64,000 nt of DNA from assembly GCF_023073915.1 (NCBI RefSeq), contig NZ_JADPKK010000020.1, positions 62,001-126,000 on the forward strand. The letters run 5' to 3'. The notes beneath the pieces were generated by a model. That model did not search any database. It was given only the letters and a program-made list of their open reading frames with translations, and was not told where the DNA came from. Source of the stretch: Bradyrhizobium sp. 149 (GTDB taxonomy: Bacteria > Pseudomonadota > Alphaproteobacteria > Rhizobiales > Xanthobacteraceae). This document shows, one piece after another, positions 1-12,489 of this stretch. Position numbers and translations under genes: made by a program. Numbering within the stretch: the first letter of the stretch is position 1; the number at the start of each line of letters is the position of its first letter.

Positions 1-813
1 GGCGAACTCCTCGATCGCCGCCGTCGAGACCACGGTGTCGCTGGACGCCGCCAGCATCAGGATCGGCTGACGGATCTCGGACGGGTAGTTTTTGCCCCTG
101 AAGGTGTGCATCGCGCGGAAGGCAGTATCGGCCCAGGCGACCGTCGGTGACGCGAGCCCAAGGGTCGGATCCTCCTCCAGGATGGCGGCATTGCGCGCGT
201 AGCGCACGGGATCGCTGGTCAGCGGGTTGTTGATGAAGGGACTGAGCCCGGTGATCTGGTCGCTGCCGCCGGGGACATAGCGGCCGCCCATCCCCAACAC
301 GCGCATCGTCTTCAACAGCGTCCGCGCGGGCAACGAGGTGGCGCGGCCGGGCAGATCGATCATCGGCGCTGACAGCACCATGCGATCGAACCAGCGCTTG
401 CCCGCATGCGCCACCCGCAGCATCACGGTGCCGCCCATGGAATGGGCGAGCGCGAAGAAGGGCGGCGGGCAATCCGGCAGCACCACCTGCTGCACGAAGG
501 TTTCGACGTCGATCTCGAAATCGGCGAAGTCGCGGACATAGCCCTTCCGCGGATCGCGCAGCCGGCGCGAGGAGTGGCCCTGCCCGCGCCAGTCGATCAT
601 CGCCACCGCAAAGCCGCGGTCGCGCAGGTCGCGCACGGTCTCGAAATATTTCTCGATCTGCTCGCTGCGGCCGGTGAAGACGCAGACGGTGCCCTTGCGG
701 TTCGCCGGTGGTGCCCAGCGCGCAAAGCGCAGCTCGACGCCATCAGGGGTCTTGATGATACCGCTGACGACGTCTTCGGGAACGGGATTGGACGGTATCG
801 AGACCAGCGTCAT
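1..813 (-). CDS. Alpha/beta hydrolase, lysophospholipase-like (3' part cut off by window edge)
   Basis: The reverse strand encodes a protein starting MTLVSIPSNPVPEDVVSGI that runs off the left edge without a stop, so about 271 residues are visible. The nucleophile elbow ALAHSMGGTV and the upstream IDWRGQGHSSR segment are typical of the PldB/monoacylglycerol-lipase type serine hydrolases (Hydrolase_4), which cleave acyl esters of lysophospholipids or monoglycerides. The acid Asp region (MLAASSDTVVS) is present; the catalytic His would lie outside the window. There is no signal peptide, so it is probably cytoplasmic. The substrate cannot be told from sequence. It is transcribed away from hsp20, with about 220 bp between them. 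Confidence 0.8.
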   Translation of the reverse strand, partial: MTLVSIPSNPVPEDVVSGIIKTPDGVELRFARWAPPANRKGTVCVFTGRSEQIEKYFETVRDLRDRGFAVAMIDWRGQGHSSRRLRDPRKGYVRDFADFEIDVETFVQQVVLPDCPPPFFALAHSMGGTVMLRVAHAGKRWFDRMVLSAPMIDLPGRATSLPARTLLKTMRVLGMGGRYVPGGSDQITGLSPFINNPLTSDPVRYARNAAILEEDPTLGLASPTVAWADTAFRAMHTFRGKNYPSEIRQPILMLAASSDTVVSTAAIEEFA

Positions 814-887
814 GATTGGAAGTGCTTGGGCGCGAAGTGCTGCAAATCAGGGGGCGGGAGCGCCGAAAAGGCGCATGTAGCCGCCCT

Positions 888-915
888 CTTGAACGCCGTT
901 CCCCTGAACCCATAT
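888..915 (+). promoter_or_regulatory. RpoH (sigma-32) type promoter for hsp20
   Basis: CTTGAAC at 888-894 and CCCATAT at 909-915 are 17 bp apart counted from the CTTG core. This matches the alphaproteobacterial heat-shock sigma pattern CTTG-N17/18-CYTATNT at six of seven positions in the -10 part. It lies just ahead of the thermometer RNA and predicts a start near 922. Assigned by eye. Confidence 0.55.
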
Positions 916-940
916 CATCATGGTGCAGGCCGCTACCAGT

Positions 941-1029
941 GTTTCGGAACCGGAACATCAGGCTGCACACAGACTAAAGCCCGGCCCGATAGGCGGGCGG
1001 GTTACCAACAGTCGCTCAATGGAGGACTT
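941..1029 (+). promoter_or_regulatory. ROSE-type RNA thermometer in the hsp20 5' UTR
   Basis: Three consecutive hairpins fold between the promoter and the hsp20 start. The first is 941-956 (GUUUCG/CGGAAC around a GAAC loop). The second is about 977-1003 (a GCCC/GGGC stem extended by CCCG/CGGG). The third is 1010-1029. In the third, AGUC-G-CUC pairs with GAG-GACU and leaves one bulged G opposite the Shine-Dalgarno GGAGG (1021-1025). UCGCU matches the conserved UYGCU of ROSE elements, which mask the ribosome site at normal temperature and melt on heat shock. ROSE elements are known from rhizobial small heat-shock genes; the fold here was drawn by hand. Confidence 0.8.
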
Positions 1030-1033
1030 GACC

Positions 1034-1504
1034 ATGCGTACGTACGACCTCACCCCCTTCTACCGTTCCACCGTCGGCTTCGACCGCCTCTTCAACCTGC
1101 TCGACCAGGCCGGTTCGGACGGCAGCCCGGGTTATCCCCCCTACAATATCGAGCGTACTGGCGAGAACGACTACCGCATCACCGTTGCGGTTTCGGGCTT
1201 TGCCAAGGATGAGCTCTCCATCGTCGCGAAGGAAAACACGCTGACGATCAAGGGCGAGAAAGTCGCCAACGAGAACTCGAAGTCCGAAGTGCTCTACCGC
1301 GGCATCGCCGCGCGGGCGTTCGAGCGTGCCTTCCAGCTTGCCGATTTCGTGCAGGTGAAGGACGCCTCGCTCGAGAATGGCCTGCTTCACGTGGACCTCG
1401 TGCGCGAGATTCCCGAGGCCAAGAAGCCGCGCCAGATCGCGATCAGCAGCAGCGCGCCGAAGGCGCAGGTGATCGAGAGTTCGGCCGCGCAAGCCGCCGC
1501 GTAA
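1034..1504 (+). CDS. Small heat-shock protein, Hsp20 family
   Basis: A 156-residue ATP-independent chaperone that holds unfolding proteins in the cytoplasm. The alpha-crystallin domain covers roughly residues 35-135, with ENDYRITVAVSGFAKDEL early and ENGLLHVDLVREIPEAKKP late (the A-x-x-x-G-L strand region is ENGLL). The start MRTYDLTPFYRSTVGFDRLF is chosen because GGAGG sits eight bases upstream and this N-terminus is typical of class A rhizobial Hsp20 proteins; the frame is open further upstream but that part overlaps the thermometer. It is monocistronic, with an RpoH-like promoter, a ROSE thermometer and a strong terminator. Confidence 0.95.
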   Translation: MRTYDLTPFYRSTVGFDRLFNLLDQAGSDGSPGYPPYNIERTGENDYRITVAVSGFAKDELSIVAKENTLTIKGEKVANENSKSEVLYRGIAARAFERAFQLADFVQVKDASLENGLLHVDLVREIPEAKKPRQIAISSSAPKAQVIESSAAQAAA

Positions 1505-1533
1505 AGCACGCACGCCACTTCCAGGTTGCGAAA

Positions 1534-1561
1534 ACGCCCCGGTGCCCCGGGGCGTTTTTTT
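1534..1561 (+). terminator. Rho-independent terminator of hsp20
   Basis: An 8-bp perfect stem CGCCCCGG/CCGGGGCG with loop TGCC is followed by seven T, 30 bp after the hsp20 stop. Confidence 0.9.
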
Positions 1562-1656
1562 CGTTTCGCACTGCATCACAGAGCGGTGAAGAGGCGTAAC
1601 GCCACCACTCCACGCTCCGTCCTTTGGACATCGCACCCAAAACAAGACGGAGAACG

Positions 1657-2430
1657 ATGATGACACTTTGGCGCAGCCTTTTCGTCGCCGCGAGCCTGTT
1701 GGCCGCTCCCATCAGCCTTGCTCACGCGCAGACGCCGCAGACCGTGAAGGCCAAGAACGTCGTGCTGGTGCACGGCGCCTGGGCCGACGGATCGAGCTGG
1801 TCAGAGGTGATACCGATCCTTCAGGCCGCAGGCCTGCACGTGACCGCCGTGCAGAATCCGCTGAGCTCGCTCGCCGAGTCAGTCGAGGCGACCAAGCGCG
1901 CGCTGGCCGAACAGGATGGTCCGACCGTGCTGGTCGCGCATTCCTGGGGCGGCACCGTGATCAGCCAGGTCGGCACCGACCCGAAGGTCACCGGTCTCGT
2001 CTATGTCGCCGCACGTGCGCCCGATGCCAATGAGGATTTCGTCGCGTTGTCGAAGCAATTCCCAACCGGCCCGGTGCGCGCCGGCATCGTCGAGCACGAT
2101 GGTTACACCAAGCTCTCGGAAGAATCCTTCCTGAAGTATTTTGCCAATGGCGTTAGGCCGGAGCAGGCCAAGGCGCTCTATGCCGTGCAATGGCCGACGG
2201 CCGCTTCGATCTTCGCCGGTCGCACCACGGAGGCGGCATGGCGTTCCAAGCCGAACTGGTATGCGGTGTCCAAGAACGACTACACCATCAATCCCGATCT
2301 CGAACGCTTCCTCGCCAAGCGCATGAACGCCACCACGATCGAGCTCGAGGCCGGCCACCTCTCGCTGGTGTCGCACGCGAAGGAAGTGGCGAATTTGATC
2401 CTGGAAGCGGCGCGGTACAGGCACAGCTGA
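1657..2430 (+). CDS. Exported alpha/beta hydrolase (EstC-like)
   Basis: A 257-residue protein with a Sec signal peptide (MMTLWRSLFVAASLLAAPIS, cleaved after AHA-Q). The mature part has KNVVLVHGAWADGSSW for the oxyanion region, the elbow LVAHSWGGTV with the nucleophile Ser, and a C-terminal ELEAGHLSLVSHAKEV with the catalytic His. The pattern is that of Abhydrolase_6 esterases such as EstC; the substrate is unknown and the enzyme should act in the periplasm. ATG at 1657 has a GGAGA ribosome site; an upstream TTG at 1624 would add residues before the signal peptide and is unlikely. Confidence 0.85.
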   Translation: MMTLWRSLFVAASLLAAPISLAHAQTPQTVKAKNVVLVHGAWADGSSWSEVIPILQAAGLHVTAVQNPLSSLAESVEATKRALAEQDGPTVLVAHSWGGTVISQVGTDPKVTGLVYVAARAPDANEDFVALSKQFPTGPVRAGIVEHDGYTKLSEESFLKYFANGVRPEQAKALYAVQWPTAASIFAGRTTEAAWRSKPNWYAVSKNDYTINPDLERFLAKRMNATTIELEAGHLSLVSHAKEVANLILEAARYRHS

Positions 2431-2452
2431 GACGCCGTCGCTCCGATGCAAA

Positions 2453-2478
2453 AGCGCCCGAGCCATCGGGCGCTTTTT
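2453..2478 (+). terminator. Rho-independent terminator
   Basis: AGCGCCCGA, a short CCA loop, then TCGGGCGCT followed by TTTTT. It lies just past the hydrolase stop, between convergent genes, and could serve both strands (AAAA precedes the stem). Confidence 0.85.
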
Positions 2479-2492
2479 GTTACGACTGCGCT

Positions 2493-3275
2493 CTAATCCA
2501 GACCCTGCGCCGCTGGCATCTCCTGCGTCGGCAGGATCGCCGGCGCGGGCTTTGCCTGACCCGCCGTTGGCGCAGCGGCCACTTGCGGCGCGGCCTCGGC
2601 CGGCTTGGGCTGTACGGCAGCGGTCTGCTGTGATGGCTGTGCAGGTTGAGCCTGCGGCGCCTGGGCCTGCGGCGTCGCAGGCTCGGCCGACTTGGTGGCG
2701 GCGACCGGCGCCTCGCGCTGCGGTGCCGCCTTCGGCAGCGGTACGGTGCGGCTGGCGACATGCGGGATCGGGGCCGGTGGGCGTGGCGGGCCGCTGCGCA
2801 CCATGGTCGGCGGCGGCAGCGCGCTTTGCGGGCGGTAGGGCACCACTGCGGGCTGCTCGTAGCTTGGCGCCATGCCGTAAGCGTCAGCCGCCGGCATGAA
2901 GCGCAAGATTCTTCCGTCGCGGGCATCGATCACCAGCCGGCCGTCCTCGCCGCGGTGGTCGATCACCGCGATGGTGTAAACGCTGCCGCGCAGGCGCGGG
3001 ATGCCCAGCGGCGAGAAGCCGTTTTCGCGCAGCACCGCGTAGACCTCGATCGATGGCAGCAGCACCGGGGCCGGCCCGCGTTCTTCGTAGCCATAACCGT
3101 AGCCGTAACGCGGCGATGGTGGCGGCGCGGCGTCCGATGGCGCATAGGGGCCGTCGAAATCCGACACCACCATAGCGGCTCCGCTCCCGATACCGCTCGC
3201 CGGAACCTGCGCCTGAGCCGCGGTGGCAGCCAGCACCAGCGTGGCAGCGGCCACACATCCTGTGAAAAACTTCAT
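2493..3275 (-). CDS. Exported proline/alanine-rich protein of unknown function
   Basis: A 260-residue protein with a clear signal peptide (MKFFTGCVAAATLVLAATAAQA). After it comes a Gly/Tyr stretch (RYGYGYGYEER), then a compact block of about 60 residues (VYAVLRENGFSPLGIPRLRG, VYTIAVIDHRG, LVIDARDGRILRF) that resembles a PepSY-like fold. The last 120 residues are a Pro/Ala/Gln-rich low-complexity tail. This architecture is common in Bradyrhizobium but has no assigned role. The ATG at 3275 has AGGAG ten bases upstream; the longer open frame upstream has no signal sequence and is rejected. Confidence 0.7.
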   Translation of the reverse strand: MKFFTGCVAAATLVLAATAAQAQVPASGIGSGAAMVVSDFDGPYAPSDAAPPPSPRYGYGYGYEERGPAPVLLPSIEVYAVLRENGFSPLGIPRLRGSVYTIAVIDHRGEDGRLVIDARDGRILRFMPAADAYGMAPSYEQPAVVPYRPQSALPPPTMVRSGPPRPPAPIPHVASRTVPLPKAAPQREAPVAATKSAEPATPQAQAPQAQPAQPSQQTAAVQPKPAEAAPQVAAAPTAGQAKPAPAILPTQEMPAAQGLD

Positions 3276-3766
3276 GGTCGAGACGCTCCTGTCAGGCCCC
3301 GGATGGATCGCGCTCTTTCGCTTCTGGTGGCGTGGCGCGCCTTTCGAAGGGTCGGTCCGAAGCTTTATTGAGGATTCCGGCGTCGGCGGGGCCGGATCAG
3401 GGCGTGTTTGCTTCAAAACCGGGGCCGCGCAACTTTTGGAAAGCGATTGATTGACATATGGGGAATCGGGACTTGCACGCGCTTGTGTGATAGACAAAAA
3501 TTTGGCAAGGTGATGGTTAGGACAGGAAGACTGTCTCAATTTTGCTTGCGGTTCCGGCATAGGGATTGCAACTAAAGTCGGTGCTTTCGAGCGCCAAGAA
3601 GGCAACAGGCAAAGCCGTTCTCGGGGACGAAGAGCGCCTTGGCCTGAATTTAAGAAAATGCGGCTCGCGAGCGGACGAGCGGTGACCCAGAAGCGGGTGC
3701 CGCGGGACGCCCAAGGTGCGCCGAAGATGGCGGTGAGGCAGCTTGCCGCATGGAGAGGACGAGGAC
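3276..3766. other. Intergenic region between the exported hypothetical gene and gltB
   Basis: About 490 bp between divergent genes, so it must hold both promoters. TTGACA occurs at 3452-3457, but I find no convincing -10 partner, no sigma-54 site and no repeat. I see no supported gene in it. Confidence 0.5.
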
Positions 3767-8500
<4,734 letters not shown>

Positions 8501-8513
8501 GAATATCAGCGCC

Positions 8514-8597
8514 CGTCATTGCAAGCGCAGCGAAGCAATCCAGACTTTCTCCTCGGATACACTGGATTGCTTCGTCGCTTCGCTCCTCGCAATGACG
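8514..8597. repeat. Palindromic intergenic repeat (type A) between gltB and gltD
   Basis: An 84-bp imperfect inverted repeat. It opens CGTCATTGCAAGCGCAGCG and closes with the complement ending CTCGCAATGACG, with the inner arms GCAATCCAG and CTGGATTGC. The same family recurs at 13514 (half copy) and 14649. In RNA it would form a long hairpin inside the gltBD transcript. Confidence 0.9.
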
Positions 8598-8642
8598 GTG
8601 GGGAAGCACAAACGAATTTAAGCGGCAGGGACTTCGGGTTTA

Positions 8643-10094
8643 ATGGGCAAGATCACGGGTTTTCTCGAAATCGAACGGCATGACCGCAAGTACATCCCGG
8701 TCGCCGAGCGCGTGAAGCATTTTCACGAATTCGTCGTTCCCCTCTCCGAAAAGGAAACGCGGGACCAGGCCGCGCGCTGCATGAACTGCGGCATTCCTTA
8801 TTGCCACGGCACCGGCTCGGTCGCGCCCGGCACGCCGGGCTGCCCGGTCAACAACCAGATCCCGGACTGGAACGACCTCGTCTATCAGGGCAACTGGGAA
8901 GAAGCTTCGCGCAATCTGCACTCGACCAACAATTTCCCGGAGTTCACGGGGCGTATCTGTCCGGCGCCGTGTGAAGCCTCCTGCACGCTCAACATCGACG
9001 ACAACCCCGTCACCATCAAGACCATCGAATGCGCGATCGTCGACCGCGCCTGGGACAATGGCTGGCTGAAGCCGGAGGTCGCCGCCCACAAGACCGGCAA
9101 GAAGGTCGCGGTGATCGGCTCGGGTCCAGCCGGCATGGCCTGCGCGCAGCAGCTCGCGCGCGCCGGCCACGACGTGCATCTGTTCGAGAAGTTCGCCAAG
9201 GCAGGCGGACTGCTCCGTTACGGCATCCCCGACTTCAAGATGGAAAAGAACGTGATCGACCGCCGCGTGGCGCAGATGGAAGCTGAAGGAGTCACCTTCC
9301 ACTACAACAGCCATGTCGGCGTTGACGGCAATGTCGACCCGCGCGAGATGCTCAACGAGTACGACGCCGTCGCACTGACCGGCGGCGCCGAAGCCCCGCG
9401 CGACCTGCCGATCCCCGGCCGCGACCTCGCCGGCATCCACTACGCCATGGACTTCCTGCCGCAGCAGAACCGCCGCGTCTCCGAGGAGCCGCTGGGCGGC
9501 GTCCAGGAGATTTTGGCCGGCGGCAAGCATGTCGTCGTCATCGGCGGCGGCGACACCGGATCGGACTGCATCGGCACCTCGCTGCGCCAGGGCGCGCTCT
9601 CCGTGACCCAGCTCGAGATCATGCCCGCTCCGCCCGAGCGCGAGAACAAGGGCCTCACCTGGCCGAACTGGCCGCTGAAGATGCGGACGTCCTCAAGCCA
9701 GGCCGAAGGCGCCATCCGCGAATTCGCCGTGCTGACGCAGAAGTTTTCGGGCGAGAACGGCCAGGTCAAGAAGCTGCACTGCGTGCGCGTCGACGACAAG
9801 TTCAAGCCGATTGCCGGCACCGAGTTCGAACTCGACGCCGACCTCGTCCTGCTCGCGATGGGTTTTGTGCATCCCGTGCACGAGGGCCTGCTCAAGCAGC
9901 TCGCGGTCGAGCTCGACCCGCGCGGCAACGTCAAGGCCAACACACTCGACTACCAGACCTCGCGCCCGAACGTGTTCACGGCAGGCGACATGCGCCGCGG
10001 CCAGTCGCTGGTGGTGTGGGCGATTCGCGAGGGTCGGCTGTGCGCACGGTCGATCGATACGTTTTTGATGGGGAAGACGGATCTGCCGCGCTGA
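8643..10094 (+). CDS. gltD: Glutamate synthase (NADPH) small subunit
   Basis: A 483-residue beta subunit of GOGAT that takes electrons from NADPH via FAD and passes them through 4Fe-4S clusters to GltB. N-terminal cysteines for the clusters are visible ([19 protein letters not shown]). The FAD site is [19 protein letters not shown] at about residues 156-174, and a second dinucleotide site [15 protein letters not shown] lies near 300. The end [18 protein letters not shown] is the usual flavin-binding close. Length matches the family. It follows gltB on the same strand and they almost certainly work as one enzyme. Confidence 0.97.
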   Translation: MGKITGFLEIERHDRKYIPVAERVKHFHEFVVPLSEKETRDQAARCMNCGIPYCHGTGSVAPGTPGCPVNNQIPDWNDLVYQGNWEEASRNLHSTNNFPEFTGRICPAPCEASCTLNIDDNPVTIKTIECAIVDRAWDNGWLKPEVAAHKTGKKVAVIGSGPAGMACAQQLARAGHDVHLFEKFAKAGGLLRYGIPDFKMEKNVIDRRVAQMEAEGVTFHYNSHVGVDGNVDPREMLNEYDAVALTGGAEAPRDLPIPGRDLAGIHYAMDFLPQQNRRVSEEPLGGVQEILAGGKHVVVIGGGDTGSDCIGTSLRQGALSVTQLEIMPAPPERENKGLTWPNWPLKMRTSSSQAEGAIREFAVLTQKFSGENGQVKKLHCVRVDDKFKPIAGTEFELDADLVLLAMGFVHPVHEGLLKQLAVELDPRGNVKANTLDYQTSRPNVFTAGDMRRGQSLVVWAIREGRLCARSIDTFLMGKTDLPR

Positions 10095-10125
10095 GTTTCG
10101 CCCCGCTGCCATTTCTACAAACGGT

Positions 10126-10225
10126 GTCATCGCCCGCAAAAGCGGGCGATCCAGTATTCCAGAGACACCAGCATCGAGCCGAGAGGCCGCGGCGTACTGG
10201 ACGCCCAGCCGGCGCGCGGCATGAC
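10126..10225. repeat. Palindromic intergenic repeat (type C)
   Basis: Starts GTCATCGCCCGCAAAAGCGG, has inner arms CCAGTATTCCAGAG and GTACTGGACGCCC, and ends GCGCGGCATGAC. The outer GTCAT/ATGAC and inner CCAGTA/TACTGG arms pair. It lies downstream of gltD, before the convergent Imm32-like gene. Confidence 0.75.
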
Positions 10226-10254
10226 AGTGGTGTGGGTGGCGAGAGCGGCGGACT

Positions 10255-10521
10255 TTAGCCCAAGACGTGCGGAAAGTGCTGTGCGTCCCACTCGTCGAGC
10301 CGGAACAGCACCTTACCGTATCCGAGAAGCTTGTCGTCCGGCCGATAGGGACGCGTTGAAACTTCCACGTCCGATGGGACTTCACTCGGCATCAAGTGAA
10401 AATGTTCGTTGGTCGCATTCAGGGCCAGCAGTTCCCTTACGAGAAGGTCGCGGCCTTCGGGATTTAGCCATAACTCGAATACACCAGCCGAGTTGATGTC
10501 CAAAGTAATCCGAGCCGCCAT
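10255..10521 (-). CDS. Small Imm32-like protein (possible orphan immunity protein)
   Basis: An 88-residue protein, MAARITLDINSAGVFELWLN onward, with no signal or membrane segment. The phrases FELWLNPEGRDLLVRELLAL and EHFHLMPSEV resemble the Imm32 family of immunity proteins from polymorphic toxin systems; I rate that match as moderate. The start at 10521 is preferred because GGGAGG lies five bases before it; the frame reaches a TTG at 10536. It begins 11 bp after the stop of the beta-barrel gene on the same strand, so the two are likely cotranscribed. No toxin gene with the usual domains is visible nearby. It may instead be a small housekeeping protein that shares the fold. Confidence 0.55.
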   Translation of the reverse strand: MAARITLDINSAGVFELWLNPEGRDLLVRELLALNATNEHFHLMPSEVPSDVEVSTRPYRPDDKLLGYGKVLFRLDEWDAQHFPHVLG

Positions 10522-10532
10522 ACCGGCCTCCC

Positions 10533-12299
10533 TCAATTCTGCAACCTCACCCCGACCATCACCACCGTGCCCTGCGAGCTCGAGCCCGGCTGGTTCGAGT
10601 CCAGGATGTCGTGGCGGAGCGTGCCCTTGATCCAGATGTTGCGGTTGAGCTTGTAAATCAGATTGCCTTCGAGCGAGTAGGTCTTGTCGTTGCGATTCTG
10701 GCCCTGATAGTCGTAGGTGCCGTAGGTGAATTTGCCCACGGCCGTGAGCCAGCGGCGGAAATCGTGATCGACTTCGGCGGCGTAGGTGTGCACCAGCACG
10801 CCGGATGAGCCAGGGATCGTCGTCTCGGCGATCTGCGTGTCGGTGGCGAATTTCACCGTGGTGAGGCCGCTCGCGTTCCAGATCAGCGAGCCCGAGGTGA
10901 GGAAGCCCGAGAGCTGGCTCAGGCGTGGATCCACATAGTTGCGCGCGGAATAGCCGACCGAGACCTCGCCGGTGAGGATGCGTGAGAACTCGAAGGACGA
11001 GCCGACCTTGGCGTAGCCGCCGTTTGAATCGCGGAAGTAGCCGTTGCGATCGGCGGCCTGGTCGTGCACGCGCGTATCGCCCTGGATCTCGACGAACGGC
11101 TTCAGGCCCGGCTTGAGTTCGTAGGAGAAGCGCCCCACGCCGCCATACTGGTTGAAGTCGCGGTCGGTATTGCCAAAGGTCGAGCCGTCGGTGAGCTTGG
11201 AATCCGTATAGGCGGTGCGATCCACCGTCGCGCCCGCCGCGACCTGGAAGCGGTTGAAGGTCTGGTCGAAGCCGACGGTCGTGCCGTAGGTGGCGTAAAC
11301 AGGATATTTTTGCAGGCCGGCCTGCACGTTCGGGCTGCCGGGATTGTCGGTGGCGAGCCGCAGGCGCAGCTGCGTGGTCAGCTTGAGATCGCGATTGACG
11401 TCGATGCGGCCGTCAACATGCCCGGTGAAGTCGGGGCGATCGACCTCGACCGGCGAGGGCGAGGCAAAGCCGTTGATCGTCGCCGGCATGTTGTTGGTGT
11501 AGCCCGAGAACGAGCCGCGCAGATCCGCGACCAGCGCGTGGCGCTCCCAATCGGAGGCCACGAGAAGGTCGGGCGCGACCACATAGGCGGGCGAGCCGAC
11601 CGGCTTGTTCAAACGCGCCGGGTTGGTGTCGTAACCGGCGGAGAGCTCGAGGCCGCCCTTGATCAGAAAGCTGCCGGCATAGTCGCCGACCGCGCCGAAC
11701 GGATCGTCGTCAAGCTTGAGGCGGCGGCGCAGCGGCTGGCCCGGCACGTTGCCGGCCATCGCCGGCGGCACCGGCGTCTTGTGCGCGGTTTCGGACGGCG
11801 GCGGCGCGATGCGCGGCGGGCCGAGCGTTCGCTCCGGCGTTGCCGGCGGCACCGGCGAGCCGGGGCCGACCGGGCGCTTCGGCTTCGGCTGTCCGGGATA
11901 GAGCTTTGGCTTGACCCGCTTGCGGTTGAGCGAATCGTAGCCGGAGGCGCTGGCGCCATTGGCAGCGGGCAGGCCGTAGGTCGGGACCGGGTTTGCCGGG
12001 TTTTGGTTCGTCGGGTTCTGGCCCGCGCGCGCCGGAGTCTGCTGGCGCTTGCGCAAATCGGCATTGGGATCTGGCAGCGCCGGCAGCGCATCCGACGGTG
12101 CCTGCGGCACGCCCGCGGTACGGCGCGTCGGCAGCGTGTCGGGCAAGGCGAAGCCACCGCGGTTGGGGCTGAACAGGTCGGGAGTGAGGCTCTGGGCGGC
12201 CACGGGGACGCTTCCGAGGATCGTCAGCGCAAGGCACGGCAAAGCAGCGCGCAGGAAATGCGCGCGTTTGCTCCGGCTCGTGCCTGGAGACGACCCCAC
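10533..12299 (-). CDS. Outer-membrane beta-barrel protein
   Basis: A 588-residue exported protein. The N-terminus has a basic stretch and signal peptide (SKRAHFLRAALPCLALTILG, then VPVAAQ). Residues about 40-190 are a Pro-rich linker. From about 200 on there are many alternating amphipathic strands (GGLELSAGYDTNPARLN, DFNQYGGVGRFSYELKPGLK, GEVSVGYSARNYVDPR) ending in VVMVGVRLQN, as in the putative beta-barrel porin 2 group (BBP2, PF10082). Members often sit with exopolysaccharide genes; here the neighbours are an Imm32-like gene behind it and divergent kdsD. It starts at GTG 12299, with GGAG about a dozen bases upstream. The ligand or substrate is unknown. Confidence 0.8.
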   Translation of the reverse strand: MGSSPGTSRSKRAHFLRAALPCLALTILGSVPVAAQSLTPDLFSPNRGGFALPDTLPTRRTAGVPQAPSDALPALPDPNADLRKRQQTPARAGQNPTNQNPANPVPTYGLPAANGASASGYDSLNRKRVKPKLYPGQPKPKRPVGPGSPVPPATPERTLGPPRIAPPPSETAHKTPVPPAMAGNVPGQPLRRRLKLDDDPFGAVGDYAGSFLIKGGLELSAGYDTNPARLNKPVGSPAYVVAPDLLVASDWERHALVADLRGSFSGYTNNMPATINGFASPSPVEVDRPDFTGHVDGRIDVNRDLKLTTQLRLRLATDNPGSPNVQAGLQKYPVYATYGTTVGFDQTFNRFQVAAGATVDRTAYTDSKLTDGSTFGNTDRDFNQYGGVGRFSYELKPGLKPFVEIQGDTRVHDQAADRNGYFRDSNGGYAKVGSSFEFSRILTGEVSVGYSARNYVDPRLSQLSGFLTSGSLIWNASGLTTVKFATDTQIAETTIPGSSGVLVHTYAAEVDHDFRRWLTAVGKFTYGTYDYQGQNRNDKTYSLEGNLIYKLNRNIWIKGTLRHDILDSNQPGSSSQGTVVMVGVRLQN

Positions 12300-12489
12300 G
12301 ATGGAAGAACTCCAACGAAATCAAACACTTTCGCGATCGCCTCCGCCGACTGGCGGGAACTATCGTTAATGGAGTTAAAACAATTATGGTTAACGGTCGG
12401 TTGAGGGCTGGGGCACCCTCGTCGCCTCGAAGGCCATGGCGTGCTAAGCAGGCGCCAACGGGCGAACGCCCTCCTCCCTGGACCAGAAC

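Noticed and set aside
3452..3457. TTGACA as the gltB promoter -35
   Set aside because: No reasonable -10 at 16-18 bp; kept only as a remark in the intergenic entry.
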